DNA of 64,000 nucleotides from Streptomyces angustmyceticus (GTDB lineage: Bacteria > Actinomycetota > Actinomycetes > Streptomycetales > Streptomycetaceae): NCBI RefSeq assembly GCF_019933235.1, contig NZ_CP082945.1, forward strand, positions 1,550,001-1,614,000. Direction: 5' to 3'. Of this stretch, positions 26,588-34,286 are shown piece by piece. A program made the translations under genes and the position numbers. Each line of letters opens with the position of its first letter. Within the stretch, counting starts at the first letter, position 1. The notes under the pieces are model-generated. The model did no database searches. It was not told where the DNA came from and worked only from the letters and a program-made list of their open reading frames with translations.

Positions 26588-28400
26588 CGGGCGCCGCCCC
26601 GCCGAGCGCGCCGGAACGCCGGTCCAGTCCCTCCAGCCAGGCCACCAGGGCGAGCGAGCTGTTCACGCGGTCCCAGGAGTACGAGTCCCCCAGACCGAGC
26701 CGGGCCTCCCGCACGGCCCGGCACAGCGTCTCGACATCGAACATCTCCGCGACCAGCGGATGCCGGGCGGAGCGGCACAGGGCAATGAGTTCATCGCCGT
26801 GTCTCCGCAGGCCCCGGGCATAGAGGTCGTTGAAGGGCACCTTGACCGACCTGCCGCGGATCGGGGCCGGGAGGAGATCCGCCATGGCCGCACGGAGCAC
26901 GGCCTTCGGACGGCCCGGCCGGAACGTGGCTGCGGCGGGCAGGCGGCTCATCGTGGCGACGACCTCCGGGTCGAGGAAGGGGTGCGAGAGGAAGAACCCG
27001 TCCCGTCGTGCGCGCTGCCAGGACAGCAGGTCGGGAGCGGCGACGTAATTGGCGGCGTCGTAGAGCGACTGTTCCGGCTTGCGTCCGAACACGAACCGGC
27101 TCTCCGCGATGCCCGCATCCCGATAGCCGTGAGCGCGCGCGAATCCGGGGCGCAGCCATCGGGGGCGGTTGAAGGTGCCGAGACCGCCGAGCACCGTTCC
27201 GCCGCCGCGGAGGGCGGTGATCCGTTCGGCTGCCAGCGGGAAGGCCGGCTGCACCACGTAGGCGCGGACGATGTCCCGCAGGCCCCGCTCGCTTCCCGCG
27301 GCCCAGGCACGTGCCTGCTCGGTCATCTGCCGGAGCCGTCCCGTGCGGGCCAGCCTGTGCAGATGGAACGGGTTGGCGTCCACGACCGGATCGGCCCCGC
27401 AGCCGGTCAGGAGCGTGTCACAGCCCAGTTCGGCGGCCGCGGCGTGGAGCCTGGCCCAGAACGGGGCGCGGAAGGCGTGCGCATGAGGTTCGTCGGCGTC
27501 TCCCGCGTGGTGCTGGAAGTCGTCGAAGTCGGCTACGTCGTCGGCATCGACGATCACGGGGCGAGCCGCGGGTGTGTGACGGCGGATCGCCTCCATCGCG
27601 ACGTCGAGGTACGGCCGCTCCGCGGCCAGCTCCCCGCGGGAGAAGCGCCCGGCGAGCAGGACCAGGTCCCCGGCGTCGCCCCGTTCCGCGGCCAGCAGGA
27701 GTGCCGCGAGCAGCGCGACGCTGGTGGAGTCGGTGCCGCCCGAGACATGACATGCCGTCATCGTGCCCATGCGGCGTCCCACCGCGGTCTCCAGCGCGAG
27801 GCGCAACTCCTGCGCGGCCTCATCGAGGCAGGGGCCTTCCGCGGCCGGCTCGGGCGGGTCGGTGGCCCGAGGGGACCGTCGCGGCGTCCGGCCGCGCATC
27901 TGCCCGGTGATGGACAGCTCGACCACCTCACCGCCGAGGACGCGGTGCACCCCGGAGAAAGGGGTGAGGTCCGAGTGCGGTTGTGCCATGTTCCCGGCGA
28001 GGTATCGGCAGAAGTAGCGGGGTTCCAGCTCTGTGGCGCTCCCCAGGCAGCGGACCGAGGTGCTCACGGCGCTCACGCGGCCGCCGGACTCCCTGAAGAA
28101 CAGCGGGATGCGTGCCTGCTCGTCACGCGTCAGGAGGATGCGATCGCCGTACACCAGGACAGCCGCGTAGTCACCGGCCGGCGTCGGCGGCGCGGCCCCC
28201 CGCCTGCCGGCGTCGTCGAGGAGGCTCCGCGCGCCCGCCGCCCGGTCACGGGCCGAGCCGACCCAGCCGACGACGGCCGCCGTGCCGGCCCGTGAGGAGA
28301 CCGTCGTCACGAGTCCCTGACGGGCCAGGGCCTCGCTGGTCCGGAGCCTCGGTGCGCCCCCGGCCCAGTCGAGGCGGAGCGCCTCCACGTCAGCATCCAC
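26571..28400 (-). CDS. lasso peptide macrolactam synthetase (asparagine synthetase-like, McjC type)
   Basis: A 609-residue protein homologous to class B asparagine synthetases. The N-terminal glutaminase-like domain (about 1-190) lacks the N-terminal catalytic Cys. The synthetase domain has the PP-loop ATP motif CHVSGGTDSTSVALL (SGGTDS at 220-225), then SHPFLDPEVVATMSRLP and the C-terminal GRSVKVPFNDLYARGLRR. In lasso biosynthesis this enzyme adenylates an Asp or Glu side chain and closes the ring on the core N-terminus. The GTG start at 28400 lies inside the last codons of the upstream peptidase gene (11-bp overlap), so the two are translationally coupled. The upstream precursor and McjB-like genes support this role over asparagine synthesis. 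Confidence 0.88.
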   Translation of the reverse strand: MDADVEALRLDWAGGAPRLRTSEALARQGLVTTVSSRAGTAAVVGWVGSARDRAAGARSLLDDAGRRGAAPPTPAGDYAAVLVYGDRILLTRDEQARIPLFFRESGGRVSAVSTSVRCLGSATELEPRYFCRYLAGNMAQPHSDLTPFSGVHRVLGGEVVELSITGQMRGRTPRRSPRATDPPEPAAEGPCLDEAAQELRLALETAVGRRMGTMTACHVSGGTDSTSVALLAALLLAAERGDAGDLVLLAGRFSRGELAAERPYLDVAMEAIRRHTPAARPVIVDADDVADFDDFQHHAGDADEPHAHAFRAPFWARLHAAAAELGCDTLLTGCGADPVVDANPFHLHRLARTGRLRQMTEQARAWAAGSERGLRDIVRAYVVQPAFPLAAERITALRGGGTVLGGLGTFNRPRWLRPGFARAHGYRDAGIAESRFVFGRKPEQSLYDAANYVAAPDLLSWQRARRDGFFLSHPFLDPEVVATMSRLPAAATFRPGRPKAVLRAAMADLLPAPIRGRSVKVPFNDLYARGLRRHGDELIALCRSARHPLVAEMFDVETLCRAVREARLGLGDSYSWDRVNSSLALVAWLEGLDRRSGALGGAAPVSAGS

Positions 28401-29013
28401 CGCAGTCGATCGAGAGCACCGGTGTGAAGGCGTGCCCTCGGGGATCGGCGTCGGGGATGCACAGGCCGCCGGAGACCGTCCAGGCGTGCAGGGCGAACGG
28501 GTGTTCGCGCACGCCGACGTGGAGTACGGCCTGCAGACCGCACCGCCGCAGCAGGACGAAGGCCGTCACCGCCTCGGACTTGCAGTCGCCGTTGACGAAC
28601 CAGCTTCTGCTGCTGTGCGACTGCACCGCTCGTTTCAGCCGTCCGAGCTCCTCCGCGGAGGGGAGGTCCGCACGGGCGTACCCCGGGGCGGCCAAGGACA
28701 GCAGCCGGAGGACGCGCCCGAATCCAAGGGCCCGGATCAGCAGGTGCACTCCACCCAGCCAGAGCCTGACGCCGGCGTCCACGTATGTCTTCCGGCGGCG
28801 CGTCGCGCACCCGGCACGCGTGAGACCGATGACGAGTTCGGCGCGTTCCTCAGGGCTTCCGGAGGCGAATTTCTGGACTTCCGTCATCGCCAATCCGTGA
28901 AAACGCGTCCGCTTCCAGTCCGCGATCAGCGCTCCGTCGGACATCCGGGTAACACGGCAATGCGGTGACAGGATTCTTGCCATGGCTGCCAGGGCATCGA
29001 CATCCTCTGCCAC
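28390..29013 (-). CDS. fused RRE-leader peptidase of lasso biosynthesis (McjB type)
   Basis: A 207-residue protein. Residues about 15-75 (VTRMSDGALIADWKRTRFHG, then SPEERAELVIGLTRAG) have the PqqD/RRE pattern used to bind a RiPP leader. Residues 80-207 are a transglutaminase-like peptidase with Cys144 in FVNGDCKSEAV, His176 in FALHAWTV and an Asp in CIPDAD. In most actinomycetes these two parts are separate genes (B1 and B2); here they are one, as in proteobacterial McjB, and the length is like McjB. It should bind the precursor leader and cut before the core. It begins 43 bp after the precursor stop and overlaps the cyclase gene. Confidence 0.85.
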   Translation of the reverse strand: MAEDVDALAAMARILSPHCRVTRMSDGALIADWKRTRFHGLAMTEVQKFASGSPEERAELVIGLTRAGCATRRRKTYVDAGVRLWLGGVHLLIRALGFGRVLRLLSLAAPGYARADLPSAEELGRLKRAVQSHSSRSWFVNGDCKSEAVTAFVLLRRCGLQAVLHVGVREHPFALHAWTVSGGLCIPDADPRGHAFTPVLSIDCGGC

Positions 29014-29055
29014 CGCATATCCTCCAGGATTGACTGTGAATGAACGTGAACGGTG

Positions 29056-29172
29056 TCAGTGCTGATATCCGTGACCGTCGTAGAATCCGCCGCTGAAGCC
29101 GCGGATCAGACAACCGTCACCGAGAAAAACGAGCTGATGCGGCTTACGGCGCCGCAGCAATCGGAGAATCAT
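29056..29172 (-). CDS. lasso peptide precursor, 38 residues
   Basis: A short gene with a strong site (TGGAGGTAGGCG) directly before its ATG at 29172, ending in TGA at 29056. The leader is basic (MILRLLRRRKP) and then reads HQLVFLGDGCLIR. The Pro-Leu-Gly spacing (P11, L14, G18) approximates the YxxPxLxxxG motif that RRE domains recognise. Only one split puts an acidic residue at position 7-9 after a Gly: core GFSGGFYDGHGYQH, with Asp8 closing an eight-residue ring and a six-residue tail. The usual leader Thr at -2 is Ile here. Position directly upstream of the McjB-like and McjC-like genes gives the assignment. The exact cleavage site is inference. Confidence 0.75.
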   Translation of the reverse strand: MILRLLRRRKPHQLVFLGDGCLIRGFSGGFYDGHGYQH

Positions 29173-29344
29173 CGCCTACCTCCAGAAACGACAGCACATC
29201 AACTTCAGGCTACTCTCGCCCGAATGCCCCGCAACCGGGCTACCGACGTCAATCGGCCGACGGAGCCGTTGCCTTGGGGCCGCTCCTGAGATGGGTTTCC
29301 TCAAGTGAGGAGCCCTTTTCCCCAGCCGACGGAGCTCATCCGGG
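29173..29344 (-). promoter_or_regulatory. probable promoter region of the lasso operon
   Basis: This AT-richer stretch separates the hairpin after the I9-like gene from the precursor gene. On the minus strand a TTGACG occurs at 29252-29247, and a TAGCCT lies nearer the gene, but their spacing is not canonical and no start site can be fixed. A separate promoter for the precursor is expected from the hairpin upstream. Confidence 0.35.
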
Positions 29345-29381
29345 AGGAAGATGCTCCGGACTTGAGGCCCGGAGCGTTCCT
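29345..29381 (-). terminator. stem-loop after the subtilase/I9 operon
   Basis: The arms GCTCCGG (29353-29359) and CCGGAGC (29369-29375) enclose a nine-base loop. An outer AGGAA/TTCCT pair extends the stem. It begins six bases after the stop codon of the I9-like gene. There is no T-tract, as is common for actinomycete terminators. It would separate the protease operon from the lasso operon. Confidence 0.55.
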
Positions 29382-29386
29382 GGGAC

Positions 29387-29635
29387 CTACTGGATCGGGG
29401 AGTCGGGCGGTGGGAGCTGGATGGTGCGCTCCCGGTCGACCGATTCGACGCCGTCGACTGCCTCCAGGGCCGGTATCCGGTCCTCCGTGACGGTTCCGTG
29501 GAGCGTGCCGAGGATCGGCTGCTCGCCCGTGACCGTCAGCCCCGCCCGCCGCAAGGCTTCGACCACCTCCGCGAACCGGTCGGGGTCGACCGCAAGGATG
29601 ACCCCGACCGGCGCGGGCCGGGACGCTTCGCTCAC
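29387..29635 (-). CDS. stand-alone I9-like prodomain/inhibitor protein
   Basis: An 82-residue protein with the beta-alpha-beta-beta-alpha-beta pattern of subtilisin propeptides (inhibitor family I9). It has a first strand GVILAVDPDR, a helix FAEVVEALRRAGL, a strand LGTLHGTVTE, a helix DRIPALEAVDGVESVD and a last strand ERTIQLPPPD. No signal peptide is present. Its ATG overlaps the stop of the subtilase gene (ATGA), so the two are coupled and made in proportion. Stand-alone members fold or inhibit their cognate protease in trans. That partner is very likely the upstream subtilase. The family call is from pattern, not from a search. Confidence 0.7.
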   Translation of the reverse strand: MSEASRPAPVGVILAVDPDRFAEVVEALRRAGLTVTGEQPILGTLHGTVTEDRIPALEAVDGVESVDRERTIQLPPPDSPIQ

Positions 29636-30966
29636 GGCGCCTGGAGCAGACCCGAGCCGACGTCCCTGGCGGGCTGCGTCAGCGGGAAGGCACCGGACGT
29701 CAGACTGAGTTTGAGATCGGCCGCGGAAGCGTGGGGGTTTGCCTGGGCGAGCAAGGCGAGGACGCCCGCGACATGCGGCGTGGCCATGCTGGTGCCGCTC
29801 AGGTTCTGGTACCCGCCGCCAGGGGCGGCCGAACGCACATCCCTGCCGGGTGCGGCAATGTTGACCTCACCGCCCTGGCCGTTGATGCCGCCATTGGAGA
29901 AGAACGACGGCGTGAGTGCCTTGTCGAGCGCGCTCACCGCGAGGATGGAGGGGCAGTTGGCGGGCCGGCTGACGGGCCTGATTTCCGGGGGCCGGTGGCT
30001 GTCGTTGCCCGCGGCAGCGACGATCACCGTCCCGCGCTCGAGTGCGCGCTGGGCCAGCTTTTCGTATGTCTGCGGGAAGAGCTCACCCGGTCGGACCCGG
30101 GCTCCGAGCGACATGGAGATCACGCGGGCGCCCTGCGCGACGGCCCAGGCCATGCCCGCCAGGATCTGGCCATCGGTGCCGCTCCCCGCGTTGCTGAGCA
30201 CCTTGGCTGCGAGGATCCGGGCCTCGCAGGCCACCCCGTAGCGGGGTCCCTGCCGGGGGTGTGCCGGCCCGGCTGCGGTGCCGATGCAGTGGGTGCCGTG
30301 GCCATTGCCGTCCTCGACGGCCTCGCCGGGCACGAAGGAGGCCGACGCCTCGATGCGCCCGACCAGGTCCGGGTGGTCGGTGTCCACGCCGGTGTCGATG
30401 ATGGCGATCTTCACATCGCGTCCGGTCAGGCTGGACAGATTGGCCCGGATCGCCTGCAGGCCCCAGGTCCAGTTCTGCTCGTCCAAGGAGGGGCCCTGGG
30501 CAGCGGCGATTTCGGCCATGGTGTGCTGGCCGACCACTTCCTCGTCACTGCGGTAGGCCGGAAAGAACTCGGTCGGCGCCTGCTGAGGAGCGGTGATCGG
30601 CAAGGCGTAGACCATGCGCTCCGGTTCTGCCGCGATGATCGAGGGCTCCGCCTCGGCCGAGGTCACCAGCGCGTGGCGCTGCTCGGGCCGCACCTCGACC
30701 ACGGCGGCGCCGAGTTCCTCGAAGAGCACCGAGACGTCGGGGCGCTCAAGGAGTCCGGCGACATGCGCCGCCTCGGTTCCTCGGACGCGCTCGACGGACG
30801 CGATGTCGGCGGAGGAACGCAGTGCGTTCAGACCGCTCTCCTGGTCATTCGGTTCGAGCAGGACTACATATCGTCCCGTGTACTCCGTGCCCTGGCCCGT
30901 GACGGTGCCGTTGGGCCGATCGGGATGCTCGCCGAAGGCGCGCCTGTCCATGGGTCCGTTCACCAT
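29632..30966 (-). CDS. S8 family subtilisin-like serine peptidase without signal peptide
   Basis: A 444-residue protein with the full catalytic set: Asp191 in IAIIDTGVDTDHPDL, His223 in DGNGHGTHCIGTA, the oxyanion Asn321 in VAAAGNDSH and Ser393 in LSGTSMATPHVAG. Residues 30-130 look like an integral prodomain (YVVLLEPNDQESGLNALRSS and so on). The N-terminus is hydrophilic (MVNGPMDRRAFGEHPDRPNG), so neither Sec nor Tat export is predicted. That is odd for a subtilase. It forms an operon with the I9-like protein. An internal maturation function, for example in the neighbouring RiPP pathway, or release by lysis are both possible. Confidence 0.9.
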   Translation of the reverse strand: MVNGPMDRRAFGEHPDRPNGTVTGQGTEYTGRYVVLLEPNDQESGLNALRSSADIASVERVRGTEAAHVAGLLERPDVSVLFEELGAAVVEVRPEQRHALVTSAEAEPSIIAAEPERMVYALPITAPQQAPTEFFPAYRSDEEVVGQHTMAEIAAAQGPSLDEQNWTWGLQAIRANLSSLTGRDVKIAIIDTGVDTDHPDLVGRIEASASFVPGEAVEDGNGHGTHCIGTAAGPAHPRQGPRYGVACEARILAAKVLSNAGSGTDGQILAGMAWAVAQGARVISMSLGARVRPGELFPQTYEKLAQRALERGTVIVAAAGNDSHRPPEIRPVSRPANCPSILAVSALDKALTPSFFSNGGINGQGGEVNIAAPGRDVRSAAPGGGYQNLSGTSMATPHVAGVLALLAQANPHASAADLKLSLTSGAFPLTQPARDVGSGLLQAP

Positions 30967-31534
30967 TGAATTTCCCGCTCTCTGTGCGCTGCCCCCGTTT
31001 CGTGGACGCGCGCCGATTCACGGAGTGTCAGGCGCCGGGGAGGCTGGGGCGCGGATCAGTCGCGTATCGACGCGTGGTGCCGTGGCCTGCGGGGCTGTCC
31101 ATCTCCAGGCCGTCGGCATTGCCCCCCGTACACCGTCTCACTGGGTGTGAAGACCCGCAACACAGCGTCGCCACCGGTCAGCCGGGCCGGTGGACGCCGG
31201 GTGCACGACGTGGTGCGTCGTGCGACAACGGCAGCATGGCAGAGACTCCCAGGGCCACCGCCGCGGAAATCAAGGTCGGTTCTTCCGGAGACGCGGCCGT
31301 CCTCGTCCGCGACCTGGCACTCTGACGGCGCCGTCACCAGCGAGCCCTTTCCCGGCCCGATGCGGATCCGTGCCCGGCCCTGCGGCGGGCGATGGCCGGC
31401 ACGCGGCGGCTCGGGCGCCCCGTCTGGCTCGGACGGGTTGGTGCTCCCCACGGTCCTGCCGCAATCTGGCCTGGTCACCGGTTGACCGCGCGCCGGCCGC
31501 ACCAGCCGCGCGTGCCTCGGGAAGGCGTTTCACC
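30967..31534. other. 568-bp divergent intergenic region
   Basis: The stretch lies between the divergent subtilase and esterase genes. Short frames occur on both strands. One at 31236-31325 (plus) encodes about 29 residues starting MAETPRATAAEIKVGSSGDA and ending LVRDLAL, which looks protein-like but has no proper Shine-Dalgarno sequence. I do not call it a gene. Promoters for both neighbours should be here. Confidence 0.45.
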
Positions 31535-33106
31535 ATGGCGGAGCGATCACCCATCATCTACCTGCGGGGATATGCCGGTCCGCAGCGCGGTGTGGACAAG
31601 CAGGCCGACGACCCGTTCTACGGGCTCAACAGTGGCGCCACCCACATTCGCGTCGGCGCGGAGGGGACGCCGCGCTTCTACCAGTTCGAGGGCCCCCTGC
31701 TGAGGCTGATGAGCGACGAGGGCTATCAGCTCCTGGTGCGCGGCGATCAGCACGCCTATCTCCACTCGCAGCCCGATGGCGCGGTCACGCCCGAGTCCAT
31801 CTGGGTGCACCGCTTCTACGACTATGCCGCGTCCACCTTCGGTACGTCCGTCACCGCGATCCCCGAGGAATTCGACCTCGAAAAGGCGGCAGAGCGCCTC
31901 TATGACTTCGTCCAGCTCGTCCGGCAGAAGACCGGCGCCGCCAAGGTGCATCTGGTGGCCCACTCCATGGGAGGGCTGCTCGCACGCTGCCTGATCCAGA
32001 AGGTCTCCCGTACGGCGGACTCGCGCACGGGTGAGCCTCGCCGCCCCGGCAGCGAACTCGTGGACAAGCTCTTCACCTATGGCACCCCGCACGGCGGAAT
32101 CGCCTTCGACCTCGGCGGAGGGCTCGTCGACTGGGCGATGGAGACCTTCGGGCCGAGTGGTTCGGACATCTTCGCTCCTGACCGGATGTACACCTATCTG
32201 ACCCCGGGTGCGTCCCACGGCGACGATCCCCCGCCGGGCTGGCGGCCCCACGAGATTCCGCCGGAGGTCTTCGACGCACGCCGGGTGTTCTGTGTCGTCG
32301 GGACCAACGCGGCCGACTACGGGCTGGTCGAGAAGGCGGTCGGACCGAGCAGCGACGGGCTGGTCCATATCGACAACGCCTATGTGCGCAACGCCCACCG
32401 GGCCTTCGTCCACCGCTCACACTCCGGCCGCTACGGACTGGTGAATTCCGAAGAGGGCTACCAGAACCTGCGCCGCTTCCTCTTCGGGAACTACCAGGTT
32501 CGGGCCGAACTTCGCGGCCTGGACCTGCCCGATCAGCCCTCCGGCGCCTCACGGGTATGGCAGGCAGAGGTGCGGCTGGCCGTCCGGGGCCTGCCGACCG
32601 TCATGCATGAGCAGCGCGCGGCCCACTACTGCCCCATTCAGCTGAACCAGGAATCCGCCCGGCACGGCTCCGCGGAGGGCGACACCGGCCGCGTACACCT
32701 GGCCACCGCTTTCCTCCTCGACCCGGTCAACGGCCAGGGCGGCCGGGAAAGCCGGCCGACGCTCCGCTCCCGCTACACGCTGGTGTTGCGCGTCTTCCAC
32801 CTCGTGGAGAAGAGCGGCCGGTTCTTCTGGGAGGACCACCTCGAGCAGGTGCCCGACTGGGAGGACACGCTCATCGTCGACGTCGGCCCGCGCGGCTCGT
32901 ACGAAGCGGCAGGATCGCAGGCCTGGGTGGCATGGAATTCACGAGTCCCCGGCAGCATCGACGACATCGACCCGATCGCCGGGGAACCATGCCGGATGAC
33001 CGAGGACGGCGAAGACCTGCACACCGAGATCCCGATGCCTGAGACGGTCCGTCCCATCCTCGGCAGCAACTCCCGGCTCCGCCTCACCGTGAGCCGCTTC
33101 GGCTGA
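31535..33106 (+). CDS. lipase/esterase-like alpha/beta hydrolase with C-terminal domain
   Basis: A 523-residue protein. The ATG at 31535 follows GGGAAGG; the frame extends upstream but with poor coding character. The first half is an alpha/beta hydrolase opening with PIIYLRGYAGPQRGVD and holding the nucleophile Ser in VHLVAHSMGGLLARCL and a TYGTPHGGIAFD segment, both typical of the PGAP1/LipA-like lipases. The His is probably in FVHRSHSGRYGLV. Residues about 330-523 form a beta-rich domain of unknown role. There is no signal peptide. It may act on membrane lipids or acylated molecules; the substrate is not predictable. Confidence 0.85.
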   Translation: MAERSPIIYLRGYAGPQRGVDKQADDPFYGLNSGATHIRVGAEGTPRFYQFEGPLLRLMSDEGYQLLVRGDQHAYLHSQPDGAVTPESIWVHRFYDYAASTFGTSVTAIPEEFDLEKAAERLYDFVQLVRQKTGAAKVHLVAHSMGGLLARCLIQKVSRTADSRTGEPRRPGSELVDKLFTYGTPHGGIAFDLGGGLVDWAMETFGPSGSDIFAPDRMYTYLTPGASHGDDPPPGWRPHEIPPEVFDARRVFCVVGTNAADYGLVEKAVGPSSDGLVHIDNAYVRNAHRAFVHRSHSGRYGLVNSEEGYQNLRRFLFGNYQVRAELRGLDLPDQPSGASRVWQAEVRLAVRGLPTVMHEQRAAHYCPIQLNQESARHGSAEGDTGRVHLATAFLLDPVNGQGGRESRPTLRSRYTLVLRVFHLVEKSGRFFWEDHLEQVPDWEDTLIVDVGPRGSYEAAGSQAWVAWNSRVPGSIDDIDPIAGEPCRMTEDGEDLHTEIPMPETVRPILGSNSRLRLTVSRFG

Positions 33107-33109
33107 GCC

Positions 33110-33679
33110 TCAGTCGAACGAAGCCAGCTGCCGGTGCACGGACCAACCGCGCAGTGCCACCTTGTCCTTGAAGTTTCCAAGGCTCGTGTCGACCGGGTGG
33201 TCGGTGTACTGGTGGAACATCCACGGCTGCTGAATGTCGGGCCGGCCGGCCCTGCCGTTGTACTGGGCTATCCACAGGCCGTCCCCGGCGAAGGACGTCG
33301 TGTCACGATGCAGCCAGAAATCCCGGTTGCAGTAGAGCACCGTCCTGTGACCGGGCGTGCGCTGCTGCACGCGCTTGATCCAGTTGTCCTTGAAGGAGTT
33401 CGAGACGCCACGGTCCTCCCAGTCGAGGGCGAGAATGTCCCCCTCGGCCAGCTTGATCTTGGAGAGGAAGAAATCGGCCTGGTCTTCGAAGGATCCGGGT
33501 CGGGCGAAGTGATAGAAGCCCGTCACCAATCCGGCGTCCCGTGCGGTCTTACGCTGAGCGACCCACCTGGGGTTCGTGTAGGTGGTCCCCTCCGTGACTT
33601 TGATGAAGACGAAGGCGAATCCGCCGGTGTGGTATTTCTCCGGCTGGAACGACGACACGTCGATTCCCTTGATGGTCAT
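33110..33679 (-). CDS. GH25 family lysozyme (muramidase) without signal peptide
   Basis: A 189-residue catalytic domain of glycoside hydrolase family 25, which cuts the MurNAc-GlcNAc bond of peptidoglycan. Signature blocks are all present: KGIDVSSFQ with Asp7, FVFIKVTEGTTYTNP with Glu30, GFYHFARP, LALDWED with Asp86 and Glu88, YCNRDFW and WIAQYNG. The protein consists of the catalytic domain only, with no cell-wall-binding repeats and no signal peptide, like phage endolysins. It follows the amidase gene by 10 bp on the same strand, so the two form an operon. Its 3' end lies four bases from the convergent esterase gene. Confidence 0.9.
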   Translation of the reverse strand: MTIKGIDVSSFQPEKYHTGGFAFVFIKVTEGTTYTNPRWVAQRKTARDAGLVTGFYHFARPGSFEDQADFFLSKIKLAEGDILALDWEDRGVSNSFKDNWIKRVQQRTPGHRTVLYCNRDFWLHRDTTSFAGDGLWIAQYNGRAGRPDIQQPWMFHQYTDHPVDTSLGNFKDKVALRGWSVHRQLASFD

Positions 33680-33689
33680 GGTCAGCTCC

Positions 33690-34286
33690 TCAGGCGGCGG
33701 CGAGGCGCCTGGCGATCCTCGCGCGCATGCTATCCATCGTGAATCCCTTGGGATCGATCTTTCCGGGCTGCCACTCCAGGTGGCCGATCACGCTGCCGGC
33801 GTGCCAGCCGTAGACGCGGCAGATCGCAGCTGCTGCTTTTTCGATCGACTCGAGTTGCTCCTCCGGCCACGGGTCGATTCCGTCGCCGAGGTTCTCGCAT
33901 TCGAATCCGTAGAACCTCGCGTTGCCGTCGGTGTTCTGCTCATTGTCAGGAGGCAGCGGCCTCTCCTCGATGACCGCCCGAAGCACATCGTCGTCACCCT
34001 GGCCGGCGTGGTTCGTGCGACCGTTGCCCACCATGTAGACGGTTCCGTCCTTGGCGATGACGCCGTGGCAGAGCGGGCCGGGGAGATCCGGGCGGCCGTC
34101 ATAGCAGAGCCTGACGGTGTTCTTCGTGTTGGAGGTGACGGTGTGGTGGATCATCACGCCGTTCACATTGTTGAACGGCCCCTTGTGGTTGCGGTTGTGG
34201 TGGCGCCAATCGCGGGTCTCCTCGATGACCAGGTCTTCGTTGCGAAGTGCCCGGAGCATCTGGTCCGCGGTCATGGGTGCGGCCAT
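33690..34286 (-). CDS. N-acetylmuramoyl-L-alanine amidase (amidase_2/PGRP fold), no signal peptide
   Basis: A 198-residue zinc amidase that cuts the MurNAc-L-Ala bond. Zinc ligands are visible: the first His of VMIHHTVTS (about 47) and the His and Asp of GHLEWQPGKIDPKG. The conserved YMVGNGRTNHAGQG loop (His93) and FYGFECENLG are also present. The family is shared by phage endolysins and secreted autolysins. The lack of an export signal here points to the endolysin type. No holin, portal, capsid or tail gene is in the window, so this is not an obvious prophage. GGAGGGAGGAC precedes the ATG. Confidence 0.9.
   Translation of the reverse strand: MAAPMTADQMLRALRNEDLVIEETRDWRHHNRNHKGPFNNVNGVMIHHTVTSNTKNTVRLCYDGRPDLPGPLCHGVIAKDGTVYMVGNGRTNHAGQGDDDVLRAVIEERPLPPDNEQNTDGNARFYGFECENLGDGIDPWPEEQLESIEKAAAAICRVYGWHAGSVIGHLEWQPGKIDPKGFTMDSMRARIARRLAAA

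Noticed and set aside
26571..28400. True asparagine synthetase (AsnB)
   Set aside because: The N-terminal glutaminase Cys is missing and the gene overlaps an McjB-like peptidase gene downstream of a precursor.
31236..31325. 29-codon plus-strand frame (MAETPRATAAEIKVGSSGDA...) as a second peptide precursor
   Set aside because: No Shine-Dalgarno sequence, no modification gene in the same direction and no core-like features.
33110..34286. Prophage lysis module
   Set aside because: Two endolysin-like genes are present, but no holin, terminase, capsid, portal, tail or integrase gene is in the window.
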